Positions 1 to 12,224 of a stretch of DNA of 64,000 nucleotides are shown here, in pieces. The notes below the pieces were generated by a model. That model did no database searches and was not told the DNA's origin. It was given only the letters and a program-made list of their open reading frames with translations. The DNA lies in NCBI RefSeq assembly GCF_008728515.1, contig NC_044984.1:85767277-85831276 (forward strand). The letters run 5' to 3'. Source of the stretch: Papio anubis. Its lineage: Eukaryota > Chordata > Mammalia > Primates > Cercopithecidae. Position numbers and translations under genes: made by a program. Every line of letters starts with the position of its first letter. The stretch's first letter is position 1.

Positions 1-1582
1 CAGTGCCAATTTCTGCAGTATCCATCCATATTACAAAAGTTCCAGTAAGCACTGGAGTTGGAAACATTGTTAGATTCTTGTGAGATTTCTGAGGTTTAGT
101 TGCTGAAAGTCACAAAAAGTTGAACTTTTGTCAAAGATAATTGATATTTAACAGAATTGGAATGAAATTTCATCATAGTTTGGTGGCACTAGTATAAACA
201 GAAAAAAAAAGTTGTTTTTTTTTTAACAGTGACTTAAAGATTGATAATTTTTTTTCATGTTGCTATCAATAAATTTATCTGAAAGTAGCAGCTATAATAC
301 TGCTAGAGTTATCTAGTATGCTTTTGTTGTGATTGTTTTCCCCTGTCCATGGTTTCTCTAAACATTTTATTTTTCTTATATTTTTACTAGGGTTATTTTA
401 CGTACATACATCGTGTCTTCATTCCACATGTGCCATTTTCATCCCATTTCTGAGTATTTTCCAGTGCACCACCCTCCTGTGTCTCATTTAGCTCTTATCA
501 AATCTTCGTATTATCACATAATGAAGTTACAGACGGTTTCAGGGCTAAATTATATTCAAAACCTGAGCTATGTTTTATAATTAACTGTTTAAAATATTTT
601 AAATGAATCCCTTATGTAGTGGTCAATCATTTAATTAGCTATAACCTAGAAGAGTGTAAGGCACAGTAATAAACCTGGGAAAAAAGCAAGTCATCCTGAC
701 TTGCTTTTGGAGAGCCATTTGACTGCCAGATCCCGTGGGTTCCTTAAGAATACTATTTCCCAGAAGGAGAAACATTATTCTTTAGAGGCAGAAGTTGAAA
801 GATATTGCTGGTAAATGCTATATAATTTCAACTTCCAGTGGTCCAGAAGAGAACCTGAATATGCATCTAAGGTGCTTCTCATTTGTACTGTCTTAAAGAA
901 CACAAATATACATTCGAGGCACAAGAAAAATGTCAGATTTCTACAAATAAAGTATTTGCACCTGTAAGTCATGGTCAATGCAGGCAAAAGAGCTACAAGG
1001 AGACCAATATAGGAATATAAAATGTAAATGTTTTAAAATAAAAAGTAATGTCACTCTAAATTTTTTTCATTACCATAATATATTCCTATGTACATACACT
1101 CAGAAACATATGTAACAAGATCTAATAATGTAAATTAAAGAATCTAACATAACTTGAAACTGCTACATAAAAAACTATATCACAATTAAGAAAAAAGTAA
1201 CACTTTTTAACCAGAGGCAAAGGGTTAACATATTTGAGATACAGTTTTTAAGAAATAAATATCAATTAGATTGCTTCCAAAGAACAATGTCTAGAAAATA
1301 TGGCATATGAATATTTTATCCTCCATCTCAATTTTTTTAGAGTGTGGATGACAGTTTACAGAGAATTGAAGTTGACAAGTCAAGGAATAGCTGAAAGTGC
1401 AGGCAGCCCTTAGCCAAATAAAGTTTCTAAGATGGGAAATATCCTCCACTGTTCTGTTTCTGGAATTATTACCGTTGCAGTGTGGGGCATATAAGAACAT
1501 GCAAATTTCTTGACAACCTTCTATATGCATGTCATCTAAAAATTGCATGTAGTGCTCCCACCAGCCACTCAGCTCACTCAGC
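1..1582. other. unassigned AT-rich sequence
   Basis: I recognise no repeat family or coding exon here. Open frames are short (85 codons or fewer) and carry no motif. The one local structure is an A9-gttg-T10 self-complementary run at about 202-224, which is probably low-complexity sequence. Confidence 0.5.
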
Positions 1583-1742
1583 TATTTTCACAGTGCCTGT
1601 TTTACTAGTGAGAAAACAATAGCTTAAATAGATTAAATTATTTTCCCAGCATCTCCCAGTGGGTACGTGACAAACTCAGGATACATCCTCAGTTCTATGT
1701 GATTGCGAAGTCAGCCGTCTTTCTGTTAAATTCCATTGTGTT
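1583..1742 (-). repeat. MIR SINE fragment
   Basis: Read on the plus strand, the block runs through the MIR landmarks in reverse-complement order: a 'gagaaaac' stretch, a decayed 'ttaagt..ctt.ccca' stretch, then the 'caaactcaggat' stretch. It is highly diverged, so the edges are approximate. Confidence 0.5.
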
Positions 1743-1883
1743 GCATTTCATAAAGACTGAGGGGGTTCTGTACTATGGAAAACCGATCTTGAAGACTGAG
1801 ATGCCTATGAAATGAGAAAGACTAAATCGATAACATCCATGGAGAAATAGGATAGGTAGGTGCCTGCCATGCAGGATGTGAAT

Positions 1884-1943
1884 ATGTACGTATGTGACTA
1901 TGTACATGGTACCTAAGTGAGTACGTACGTGGTACCTAAGGCA
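1884..1943. repeat. degenerate 23-bp tandem repeat rich in gtac
   Basis: Two adjacent units, about 1901-1917 and 1924-1940, share ggtacctaag preceded by gtacatg or gtacgtg. A weaker third unit (atgtacgtatgtgacta) lies just upstream. The block is full of the palindromes gtac and ggtacc. Confidence 0.7.
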
Positions 1944-2721
1944 CTGTGGTATACTTAAAGTAGGGCAGAGTGGAAAACTGGTGCAAGAAGAGGCCTCTCG
2001 GAAGGGGGCATGACTGAAGAGTTAGAGGAATCTAAGGGAAAACAACAAGTCTGATAACCCAATGTATCCCAGAGTCAGGCTTGGATGTGCACCTTCTTGA
2101 CTCTATCATGTCTAATGTTTCCTTGGTGGTTGCTTGCATGCCTTGTCTTCTGCATTGATTACACTAGTAACCTCTATGAGACCGAGGTCAAAGTGGGGGT
2201 CTTTCTTTTTTTCCGAAGAGCCCCAGGGCTCACAGGGATCAGATGAAGCTGGCCAGATGACTGAAACTTCGAGAAAACCCAGTAACAAACGGAAAGAAAT
2301 GCTTTGTGAATGGAGGCATTAGTGGCAGAGCAAAAATTTCCATCCATGGAAAGTTGTTGGACCATTGAGTGTTAATGTGCATGGCCTCTCCATGCCCATC
2401 CCTCCATGGAAAAAGGCATAAAAGGCAGAAATCTTATGATTCTGGGGTCCTCTGTCCTGGTAGATTCCCATGCTACGGAAGCTGTTGAATCTGACTTTAA
2501 AGCTCAGGACACCGTCCTGTGAGGATAAATGGAGGGAATTGAGAGCCAGGCTTACTTGCTAGTATCCTTGACTATGTGTTTATTCTATGCATTGTTTGTT
2601 TGCTGATTCCATAGTAAACAAAATGTATTCCAAATCATCATTCTCTCAAGGGTCCAATCTAGACCGGCTTTAATGGCCTGGCCTAGTTCAAGCAGGATAT
2701 GGTAATTGCTGATGTTTCTTG
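1944..2721. other. unassigned sequence
   Basis: I see no known repeat, exon or RNA gene. Overlapping 60-odd-codon open frames on both strands near 2134-2365 have no recognisable motif and look like chance frames. Confidence 0.5.
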
Positions 2722-2925
2722 TAAAGCACTTTATAATTACCAAGGTTCTGTCATATCTCTAATTTTATTTTTTATAATCTTCTCATGAGAAAGAGGATAT
2801 TTTTCTTCCCTAAACTTCAAGGTGTAGAAACTGAGTTCCAGATTTGTTAACTCCTTTCACATCTCACCACTGAGGAATTTGAGGCCAGAATCTATGTATC
2901 CTCCCTCCTACTGCCTTCTGCATAT
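2722..2925 (-). repeat. MIR-family SINE fragment
   Basis: It resembles the reverse complement of MIR: 'ataatcttctcatgagaaag', then 'gaaactgagttccag', then 'ccagaatctatgt' in the expected order. It is strongly diverged and could be another CORE-SINE. Confidence 0.5.
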
Positions 2926-3774
2926 TATTTTATAAATAGCATAGGGTTAATGACTGATGGGAAGGTCACATGGATCATCACTGGTTTCAAATGAAAATTT
3001 CTCCCAATTTTGGGAACTTTTGGCTTCCCGTTATGTTTCAGCACATTTCAACCCAAACGTACATAGGAATAAGATTTTACCTGTGGAGAAAAATCACAGA
3101 AACTTGAATAAATGTTCTTTCCAAGTTCAAAATTGCAAGTAACTGAAAAACAGTCTTGGAAGATATTCTAAATAGGGAGTTGAAAGACAAAATTAATCTA
3201 ATTAGGAGACTGTAAATAAAATATCCAAAATACAAACTATATGTCATGTAATAGTCTGGAGGTAAACAAAGAAAAGCTGCTTTGGTGTTTAGAAATGAGA
3301 AAATCAAAATTATATAACAACCAGCAGCAAAATATTCAATACTTTAACTCATAAAACAAACTTTTAGTCTCTGCTGACTTGGGAAAGAGGTAGGTCAACG
3401 AACAAGGACAGGAGCCTGGCACATAGCTTAATCAATGCAAACTGAATGGATGAATAAACAAAATGAGTTATTACCATAAACACAGCTGAGGAGAATGAGA
3501 GATGAGGCCCCCCAATCACAGATCTTTTCCTGTACCTTCCCACAATTTTTTCTTTAACAGTTTTTACAATGTTTGATTTTGTTTTTAATTTCTTCTTCTC
3601 TACAGCTCATGAATCCTAAGTTTCACCTTTCCCTGGATAGGATGAAGAAAGGTCCTGTTGGAGTATAAGATTTGGATGTGTGATGGCTGTGGTAGAACAG
3701 GGTAAAGAGAAGGCACTCGTAGAGACACGCACAGTACTAAACCTAAACCTGCAGTACTTACAGTTGTCACTACT
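2926..3774. other. unassigned sequence
   Basis: No recognisable repeat or gene. Open frames are 76 codons or shorter. Confidence 0.5.
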
Positions 3775-3975
3775 TCTCTGTGTGCTCAGTGCTTTACTTC
3801 TATTAACTCATTTAATTCTCATGATTCTAGAAGGTTGATGTTCCTACTTCCAATTTATTTATCAAAAAATAGAGACAAAAGTAGCACATAGAAAAGGTGG
3901 CGGAGCTGAAATTGTAACCTATGTCTGTCTGAAATCAATGCTGTCTGCTGTCTTCACTAAACCACTCTTAGACCA
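3775..3975 (-). repeat. MIR SINE, long copy
   Basis: It contains 'gtgctttact...attaactcatttaattctca', then a gap region and a decayed 'gagctgaaattgtaacc' stretch. This is the standard reverse-complement MIR order from the 3' end toward the tRNA-related head. Confidence 0.75.
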
Positions 3976-6549
3976 CAGGAATAATCCAACTTTTTCAGTT
4001 TGCTCATTAGTAATGAGTAGTGATATGACTAATAACTGAATATCGCAAAGTATTTATGGACCTAGGTATAATAAATCCTGTTTTGGTCCTCTCTACATTA
4101 TACCAAAACTAGCCTTTGGTTTATTAAAGATAAATTTTGAAAGCATATCGTATACACAGATAGCATTCCCAGTAAAACCCAAATGCATTGCCCCCACAGA
4201 GCCTATGCCTCCGGTATCACATAATCAGTAGTAACTGCTATTTCTCCCACAAAAGTCCTGGTGGCATCCAATATTGGAAAACCTGGTTAGAGGTCCTTTG
4301 CCTAGATACCTGGCTACTCTAAAGGCCTGAACCATCAGTTTCAGAAGGTTGCAATCCATGTGCATATCTCAAATTTTCCTTTTGATTAGATGGCATAAAA
4401 TACAGATATGAGTTTATGATTCTTGAATTAATTAAAATCACAAACTAAACTGAATCAAATGTAATGTTTCTTTTTCTTCCCTGCTTCTAAGACTAGAGTA
4501 TTAGAATTAAAGGCATCCAGAACTGTGTATAAAATATTCTGTCCGTCGCCTGAATCCATTCAGAATGTAAAATTATTCAATAGCTCTTTAAAAGATTCCT
4601 TCAAACTTTACATAATTCTATCCTTTTCTGGTTTTCATATATTTCCTAGCATAAATTTGATTGCAAGAGGATGAATATTTTGACTTATTTAGAGAAAGAA
4701 AATAGTTTTCTGATTAGTTATTTAAATAATTTTGACAAAGATGCTCTCCAAAAATCTTAAGACAAACAAAAAGTGATTTTGAAATACTGCTTTGGATTCT
4801 TCCAACTTAAAATGAAAAGGAGAAATAGAAACTGGCATGTGCTTAGAAACACTAATTGTAGACTTGGGTTGCTGAATATTCCCTGAAAAGTAATAGAACA
4901 TTTTTTCCTTTGAAATAACGAAATAATGGCATTAGCAGCCCATAGCCACAGTGAAAAACTGGAATAACAAGAGAATGGGAAAAATATTCCAAGGTGAATG
5001 CCAAAATGCCAAGGTAAAATGCAAAGAATGATAATAGCTCTTCATTTTTCTAAGATGAGTTTTCCAGTTCTGCTGGGAATAAGTATGGGAGTTAGTTACA
5101 ACTGGTAGCACATCACATGTTGCCACTTCTAAAGTTTGCTAAGAACAATTACAAAATCCTAAATGGTAGCTTTTCTTGAATATTTGCTCTCAAATCTCAT
5201 TCTTTACCAACTCAAACTGAAGGTGCTGCTGCTGGTTGTGAAAATGAGAGGGTTCTCTGGTCATAGTTAACTCCTTTGAAATCCCAGACTCTTGGAATTC
5301 AAATCAAATAGATGACACACGTGGGAAATCAAACATAGAGCTGTCCTTGTAAGCAGGAAGAGTTAGAAGACCTTTGCCAGCTTTGTGGAGACTATAGAAT
5401 TGTGGTGTCATGTATGCCTTCTCTTATGCTGGGAAATTTAACCTTTATAGTCATAGTCATTTGTGTCATAAAAGCATCCCCATTAAATGTAAATATCCCT
5501 GGACCCATCATAAGCCTAACAAATTTCATCTCCTGTCATATTGGGAACTGGGAAACTCTATTAGGAAGAAGCACTGTATAGAAGATGTGTTGAGAAAGAT
5601 TGTAAGAGCAAGTGGAGGCTTACTGTGTGAAACATCACTGTGATTAAACCGCCATGTTTATTGGCTGATGGCAGGGGCAAGAGGGAGAGGGCTTGATGGA
5701 GGGTTCAGGGAACAAAATCACATACAGTGCTCTTCTTCCAGCTCTGTTTTACATCATTATTAGTTGATAAATAATAGGAACATCAAGAATGAGAGGTAAG
5801 TTGTTAAGTTTCATTTTATCTATTAATATTATTAAAGAAAAAATATTTACAACACTTGTTGAACAGTAGGGCAGACTTTACTCCAGACCGTTGCATTAAC
5901 TATAGGGAACACTGAGATGGGTTTTGCAATAGAGGAGAAAGTTGGTTTCGAATCCATATACAAGAAGGAAAACTGGGAATGTATAGCCTATAAGTCAGGT
6001 TGCAGTAGGAAGGTCAGTGAATGGAAACATACCAAGAGGAAGCATCAGGGGTAAGAGTCGATTCTGGCTAAACCAATGTAACTGAATTCCTGCTGATGGC
6101 AGGCCAAGATGATCGGACATTACATGAGGAATGGTGGGGAATGACGAACCTGCTCAGATATACTGTGTGATCAGATACTGAGAGTAGAAGGTTCTGGTTA
6201 AACTGACTTACCAAGATTGTTTCTAACATTGGACATTGCAGAAATGCAGAAGCCGAAAAGTCAGGACCTAGTTGAGAAGAGAGTTCAGAGGCGCCTGATT
6301 ATGGCATGGGCAAGGAGGAAATCTTTGTCCACATTCCTGCACCCAATGTATCTTTGTATTTACTATGTTAATGAAAGTAGAAAATATTCATCTAATAGGC
6401 CATAATATAATATTTCCATACCATATGGGAATACATTTTACTTTAATAGAAGTGGAACTGAACAGTCCCTAGAAGGACATCCATTATAGATTTTTCTGTA
6501 GTGGGGTTGAATGGAGCTTACTTTTGTATTATAATTTAATGAACAGTCA
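3976..6549. other. unassigned unique sequence
   Basis: About 2.6 kb without a family I can name. The part at about 5850-6200 has a composition reminiscent of an old LTR (ttctggctaaacc and ggttctggttaaac near each other), but I cannot assign it. Open frames reach 77 codons (5410-5643) and have no motif. Confidence 0.45.
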
Positions 6550-6632
6550 ACCAGAAGACTTAAGTTCTAGTTAAACCATGTGAATGTGGGCAAGTCACTT
6601 CTCTTTTACTTCAATTGTTTCCCTAGAGTTGG
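6550..6632 (+). repeat. MIR SINE fragment
   Basis: The order 'agacttaagttctag', then 'gtgggcaagtcactt', then 'caattgtttccctag' matches the MIR core on the plus strand. Confidence 0.6.
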
Positions 6633-6786
6633 CTATGTGCTTTCTAGGCAAAAGTGTGCCTCAACGTTTCACAGGCAACACTTTTATCAAATGGTTTGTC
6701 ACAGAACAACAAAAGTCAACAGAACTCCAGGATACAATATCTATTTGTTTGCTATTCGCTTCCTGACTGCAATTCAATGGCCTCAT

Positions 6787-6875
6787 ATTTATTATAAAAT
6801 AATAAATTTTAAAAAATACATTTATTATAAAAATAAAAATTATAAATTAAATAAATTTATTATAAAATAATAAAT
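6787..6875. repeat. AT-only low-complexity block with 21-bp direct repeats
   Basis: A 21-base AT sequence (tttattataaaataataa plus flanking bases) occurs identically at 6787-6807 and 6855-6875, 68 bp apart. The sequence between the copies is almost pure A/T. Confidence 0.85.
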
Positions 6876-6880
6876 ATCCA

Positions 6881-8859
6881 GGCATTAATCTCTGTGTTAG
6901 CTAGTTGCTCTATCAAAATTAATTGTAAAATGCAGTAGATTTTACAAGACAGTAGTATATTAGTCACTCTCACAACCAGAGATGAGCTGTCAAGGGTTGG
7001 AGGTAGCAACTATCAACAATTGTTTTTGGCCCTTGCATCTGAAGAGAGAGGGTGATGTGGAAGCTGGCATAATAACTTACACGCACATTCCACTGAAGGG
7101 GAGAATTTCAGTCACAAGGCTGCACTTAAAATTAAAAGCTTTTATTACTAGCAGGAATAAAGAAATAAATACTGAGAGATAACTGGCAGGCTCTTCTACA
7201 GTGGACTTCGAGTCCAACAAGCAGAGCTACACATTTATAATCTTTGAGAATTTTTGTTTCCCAGACACTATTCTCTGCACTCTGCCCAACCTCTGTCCCT
7301 CAGTTTAATATTCTTTATTTTGAAGTAATTGTTTTTAAAACTAGCCTTGGAGATATAGGTACAAGTCTTTTAACAAATCTCTCCTACCAGTTGTATATAA
7401 TAAATGCTACCCTTTGGTGGGTGCAGGCTGTTTAATTGGATTTATTTCTTCCGTATTTTTAGTTTGTAATACAAGATTTGGCTTTGTTTTCAGTCCTTGA
7501 ATATGTAATGTTATGAGGCACTAGTTTATTTTAGACTACAAGTCATGGGCAAAAGGACCTCTCTTTGTTACTTTTCTTTTTTGCATCCAGGAATGCTTCT
7601 TTCATTTTAGGTTGATATCTTTTTTCTAGTTAGGGTTGCCAGAAAAAAATAAAATATGCCTAGTTAAATTTGAAATTCAGAAAACTCTTTTTTGTAATAT
7701 AAGGTATATTGCATGTAATATTTTGGACATATTCACACTTTAAAAAGTAGTTATTATTTATAAAAGTAGTCCATATTTAAAGTTAAGTAGGTGTGTTATG
7801 TTTTTATTTGTTAGCAATTCCACTTTTAGAACAAAACTGAAAGCTGCAAGAAATAGCTATTTTTCCCAGTAAAATAATATGTGGTCTATAACCCAACTCA
7901 CAATAAGCATCATAGTGACCAAAGGTTTTGCAAGAGCAAAGCAAGGTACCAGCCTTGAAACTTGAATATTCTAGTCCTCACCTCCCTCCTTCACATCATC
8001 CCATTTTGCCGATTTCATATTTTAGAATATGTTATGTATAGAATCTCACTTTGGTTACAAAATTTTTACCAGAGAGGATGTTCTGCCTGCAAGTGCCAAA
8101 AATTTACCTGAAAATAAAAGTATTTTAATTAAAAAGGGGAATGGATACCCGATTTGCCAAATGCCCTGTGACAAGGAAGCTCGAGGATTAATGCAGTGGT
8201 TGAAGAATAGAATTAGGAACCGGGCTCTGTTCTTTCATACTGCCCTGCCACTAATGATGCTTTTTTTCCTCATTGTCACGAGATGGTTGCTACATTTCAG
8301 GGGTCACATGCAGACAAGATCCTATTCAGTGGACTAAAAATGATTATTTCTGAGCTGCTCTTTTAAAAGAAAGGAAATCTTTTAAAAATGACCTCAACTG
8401 ACTTCCTCTCACATGTCATTGTCCATCACTGGGCTATATTTATATCTCTAAATCAACTATTATCCAGGGCAAGAGAGTACGCAATTAGATTATTTATCAA
8501 CATTTACCTCTGAGAAATATTCAAGAAAGATGGATACCCAATACACATTGGGATCCTGCCAGTAAGGAAGTAGAATTGGAAAGCAATAACAAAAAAAGGA
8601 ATTTATAAAGGACTATCAACCATAATTTTAAAACGTAAGCTTCTAATAGAATAATTTTTTGCCCAAATATAAGACGCATCATTTTTACTTACGAAGTGTC
8701 CACAAAAACTGGCCATTAAATAAGCTACACAGAAAATCTCAACAAATTCCAGAAGCAAATAACATATAAGAAGTTAACAAGTGAAAGCCTATCACATACG
8801 TATGTATATAGTTTTAAAAATATATTTATCAGTAACTCTAATCGTGAAGATGGAAATCA
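6881..8859. other. unassigned sequence
   Basis: About 2 kb with no named family. At 7627-7700 the text 'ggttgccag...tagttaaatttgaaattcag' resembles an old interspersed repeat. At about 8656-8680 'aatataagacgcatc' resembles a MITE end. Neither is strong enough to name. A 102-codon open frame at 8029-8337 has no recognisable domain. Confidence 0.4.
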
Positions 8860-9048
8860 AAATAGGAAATTACAAACACTTATAAAGACTATAAAAAGCA
8901 AATAATATTTAAATGCTCATAGAGTAAAGCTACAGTAATCAAGACAGGATGGTATTGGTGAAAGAATAGACAAATATATCAATGGACAAGAAGTGAGAGC
9001 CCAGAAATAGACTCATATAAACATAGATAATTGCTCTTTGTCCAATAA
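8860..9048 (+). repeat. L1M ORF2 fragment, part 1
   Basis: It carries the L1 ORF2 signature 'gctacagtaatcaagacag' followed by 'ggtattgg', 'agaatagacaaata' and 'agagcccagaaatagac'. The L1 stops at the MSTB LTR and resumes at 9471. Confidence 0.85.
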
Positions 9049-9470
9049 TATAGCTTAGATATTTGTCTCTGCCCAAACCTCATGTTGAAATGTAATCCCC
9101 AGTGCTGGAGGTGGGGCCTGGTGAGAAGTCAATGGATAATGGTGGGAGATTTCTCCTGAATGATTTAACACCATCCTGTTGGTGCTGTCCTCAAAATAAT
9201 GAGTGAGTTCTTGTGAAATCTGGCTGTTTAAAAGTGAGTGACACCTCCCTCTCTCTCACTTGCCCCTGCTTTTGCCATGTTACGTGCCTGCTCCCCCTCC
9301 ACCTTCTGCAATGATTGTAAGCTTCCTGAGGCCCTCCTTAGAAGCCAAGCAGATGCCAGCAGCATGCTTCCTGTAAGGCCTGCAGAATCATGAGCCAATT
9401 AAACCTCTTTTTTTAATAAATTACCCACTCGCAGATATTCCTTTGTAGTAATGCAAAAGCAGCCCAGTAC
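9049..9470 (+). mobile_element. MSTB-like MaLR solo LTR
   Basis: It is an ERVL-MaLR LTR with the hallmarks 'ggaggtggggcctggtg', 'aatgagtgagttcttgtg', 'gtaagcttcctgaggccctc', 'gcctgcagaatcatgagcc' and a terminal 'aataaattaccca' stretch. It sits inside the L1 with a likely 5-bp target duplication, aataa (9044-9048 and 9471-9475). Confidence 0.9.
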
Positions 9471-9780
9471 AATAAAGGAGCAAAGGCAATAACGTGGAGC
9501 AAGGATTGTTCTTTCAGCAAATGGTGATGGAACAAACATCGTGTACTGCAAAAGGTAATGTCAAAAGAATGAGAAAATAAGCCACAGACTAGGGCAAATA
9601 TTTGCAAAAGACACTTCTGAGAAAGGACTGTTACCCAAAATACATGAAGAGCTCTTAAAAATCAACAATAAGAAACTAACAACTAATTTAAAAATGGCTA
9701 AAGACCTTAACAGATACCTCATCAAAGAAGACATACAAATACCAAATACAGATATGAAAAGATGTCCAACATGTTATTTG
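9471..9780 (+). repeat. L1M ORF2 fragment, part 2
   Basis: It resumes exactly where the L1 was broken ('aaaggagcaaaggcaa') and runs through 'ccacagactagggcaaat', 'atttgcaaaagacac' and 'aaaggactgttacccaaaat' to 'gaaaagatgtccaacat'. Internal deletions have shortened it relative to an intact ORF2. Confidence 0.85.
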
Positions 9781-9859
9781 TCTTAGTGTCTTTAATCTGT
9801 TATAACAAAATACCATAAACTTGGTAGCTTATAAGCAATATAAATTTATCACAGTTCTG
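9781..9859 (-). mobile_element. MLT1 LTR, 3' end (part 1)
   Basis: It matches the reverse complement of an MLT1 3' end: 'gtcttagtgtctttaatctg', 'ataacaaaataccataaac', 'aaatttatcacagttctg'. It breaks off at a T run and appears to resume near 10504. Confidence 0.7.
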
Positions 9860-10503
9860 TTTTTTTTTTGTTCAGATAAAATATTATAGTTTTATTTATT
9901 TAAAACTAAATTCTCCCTTTGGGTATGCAAAATACAAACTCCATAAAATGTTCATTTTACTTTGTACTTTACAAATATAAAAAATAGGCTGGGCGAGGTG
10001 GCTCATGCCTATAATCCCAGCACTTTGGGAGGCTGGGGTGGGTTAATAGCTTGAGGTCAGGAGTTCGAGACCAACCTGGTCAACATGGTGAAACCCTGTC
10101 TCTAGTAAAATACAAAAATTAGCTGGACATGGTGGTGGGTGCCTGTAATCACAGCTATTCAGCTGAAGCAGGAGAATCACTTCAACCTGGGAGTCAGAGG
10201 TTTCAGTGAGCCAGGATTGTGCCACCACACTCCAGCCTCGGCGACAGAGCAAGACTCCATCTCAAAAACAAAAAACAAAAAAGCAAAAACAAAACAAAAA
10301 GAAATATACAAAATAGAAATTTATTTAAATTTATATTATATATTTATTAAAGCAAGGAAGTATACACACACACAAAATCTGTTCTGCTTAAGCCATACTT
10401 GGGAATAAACCATTGTAAAAATTATTGCACATATAAAACCACAGTGCATAGAGATTGTATAAAGGTGTTAAAGAAGTATGCCAGATGTATTTACCTGACT
10501 TAG
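9860..10503 (-). pseudogene. probable 3'-UTR retrocopy (5'-truncated processed mRNA copy), unknown parent
   Basis: It lies between two halves of one MLT1 LTR. It begins on the plus strand with a T run (9860-9869), that is, a poly(A) tail on the minus strand. About 20-25 bases inside is aataaataaa on the minus strand, the correct place for a polyadenylation signal. The flanks may carry a decayed target duplication: atcacagttctg at 9848-9859 and atcacaatgtag at about 10504-10515. With the AluS at 9987-10301 removed, about 325 bp of AT-rich non-coding sequence remains, as expected for a truncated 3' UTR. I do not recognise the parent gene. It could instead be an unfamiliar old non-LTR repeat. 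Confidence 0.5.
9987..10301 (+). mobile_element. AluS, full length
   Basis: Both monomers are present, from 'ggctgggcgaggtggctca' to an A-rich tail broken by C. Imperfect target duplications flank it: aaatataaaaaata (9973-9986) and aaatatacaaaata (10302-10315). Confidence 0.95.
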
Positions 10504-10720
10504 ATCACAATGTAGATCAGAAGACAAAGATTGGGGTGCCAAGTTCTGATGGTCAGGTCCTGATGAGGGCCCTTTTTCAGGTTGAAGCCTGGGAACTTCT
10601 CAGTGTGTTCTCAGATGGTGGACGGAGCAAGAGAACTCCATTGAGCCTATAAAGACACAAATTCCATTGATGTGCATGACCCTTGTCATCTCCCACAAAA
10701 GCAGGGATTTGGGGTCTGTT
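10504..10720 (-). mobile_element. MLT1 LTR, remainder (part 2)
   Basis: The order 'caaagattggggtgcca', 'tgatgagggccc', 'gtgtgttctcagatggtgg', 'gagcaagagaactcc' continues the MLT1 begun at 9781 in the same orientation. The 5'-LTR side is badly decayed and its edge is approximate. Confidence 0.6.
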
Positions 10721-10739
10721 TTATTTAGTGATTTTTTAC

Positions 10740-10945
10740 TTGAGCATTATGTGGAATATAGTAGATGCTTTCTAACTCTGTTGTATGTCAAAAATGAATC
10801 ATTATCATTTTATGGATGACAACATTAAGGCAGAGAGAAGTTAAGCACATTTCCCAAGATTGCTGATGAAATAAGTGGCAGGAGTGGGGTTAGAAGCTAG
10901 TCAGTCTGTCTCCAGAGTTAAGGATTTCAACTTCTATGCCACATT
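10740..10945 (-). repeat. MIR SINE
   Basis: Reverse-complement MIR: 'attatcattttatggatgac', 'cagagagaagttaagcacat', 'ttcccaagattgctgatga', 'aagtggcaggagtggggtt', 'gtctgtctccagag'. Confidence 0.8.
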
Positions 10946-11309
10946 GTCCCCACAAGGCAGAGTTACTGTACTGATAATATAGCCAGGTTTAAGTAGTGAG
11001 AACCAAACTGTGGGAAAAAAAATCAATAAATATGATACTTCAAGCAAGTATATAAATAACAGCAAAAACAAAAGAGAACTGAAATGAGAATGTGACACCC
11101 TAGAACAGCTGACATGAGGCAAAAATATCTTGGGACCCACACTACAAGTTAAGAAAAAAATTAGTATTTATTTCAGAGCCTTGGTATATTATAGAATTAT
11201 TTTATGTTTCAGTTAATCACACAGCAAATATATTCTAATTAAGGCCAGAATTAACTATGCTCCTTGGTAGAAGGGATATAAACTTTTTAAAATAACTGGT
11301 TTTTTCTGT
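10946..11309. other. unassigned sequence
   Basis: No recognisable element. It includes the junction with the A/T-rich tail of the L1 that follows. Confidence 0.5.
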
Positions 11310-11755
11310 TTGTTTTTACTTATTTTAAGTTTAGGGGTACATGTACAGGTTTGTTCCATAGGTAAATTTGTGTCATGAGGATTTGTTGTATAGATTATTC
11401 CATTACCCAAGTATTAAGCCTATTACCCATTTGCTATTTTTCATGATCCTCTGTCTCCTCCCACACTCCACTCTCTGAAAGGCCCCATTGTATGCTATTT
11501 CTAGCTATGTGCCCATGTGTTCTCATAACTTAGTTACCACTTATAAGTGAGAACATGTAATATTTGGTTTTCTGTTCTTGTGTTAGTTTGCTAAAGATAA
11601 TGGCCTCCAGCTCCATTAATGTCCCTGCAAAAGACATGATCTCATTCTTTTTTATGGCTGCATAGTATTCCATGGTATATATGTGCCACGTTTTCTTTAT
11701 CCAGTCTATCCCCATTGATGGGCATTTAGATTGATTCCATGTCTTGACTATGTTT
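11310..11755 (-). mobile_element. L1 3' end (L1PA/L1PB-like), 5'-truncated
   Basis: The L1 3' UTR is recognisable at 11326-11520 ('gtttaggggtacatgtacag', 'tattacccatttgctatt'), followed by the end of ORF2. The minus-strand frame 11530-11715 has the ORF2 C-terminal feature YYAAIKKNE near residues 18-26. The element is dead through 5' truncation. Confidence 0.95.
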
Positions 11756-12224
11756 TAACAGAGATACAAACCAAGTCTTGATGAGGGATTCTTGTTATAT
11801 CATTCTGAGAACATGTCTCTTTGCTGTCTTTCTAGCTTCTGCATGGGTTGGAGGAGTCTTGCCTGTGAAATATTTCGAAGAGTACAAGCTCAGTAGCAGC
11901 ACTGGTTGCAAATGAGGTAATAAAATGTTCTGGATTAAGGATCACCAAGTCGGCCGGCTAAAGACCATACTGACATGAGAGAATTGGTAGACAATGACTA
12001 TTGTAAAACAAATCAGAAATCTACTTTTTTTCTTTTTCTGAACCAGTGGAAGTGAATTTCAAGGACCAAGGCAAGGGAGAAGCATTGTGCTCTGAAAGTG
12101 TCCTGGACTACAGTTCTAGTTATTGTCAGGAATAGTATGTGTTATGTTTGTTGGTGTATGCCTTTCCTCTATCCTCAGTATTCTTGCTTTTCCATTGTTG
12201 TAAAACCAGGACTCAGTAACTGTG
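11756..12224. other. unassigned sequence
   Basis: No known family. A small CpG cluster (tcggccggct) occurs at about 11951. Confidence 0.5.

Noticed and set aside
8029..8337. 102-codon plus-strand open frame with a hydrophobic stretch
   Set aside because: No recognised protein and no exon or splice context. The hydrophobic run can arise from T-rich sequence.
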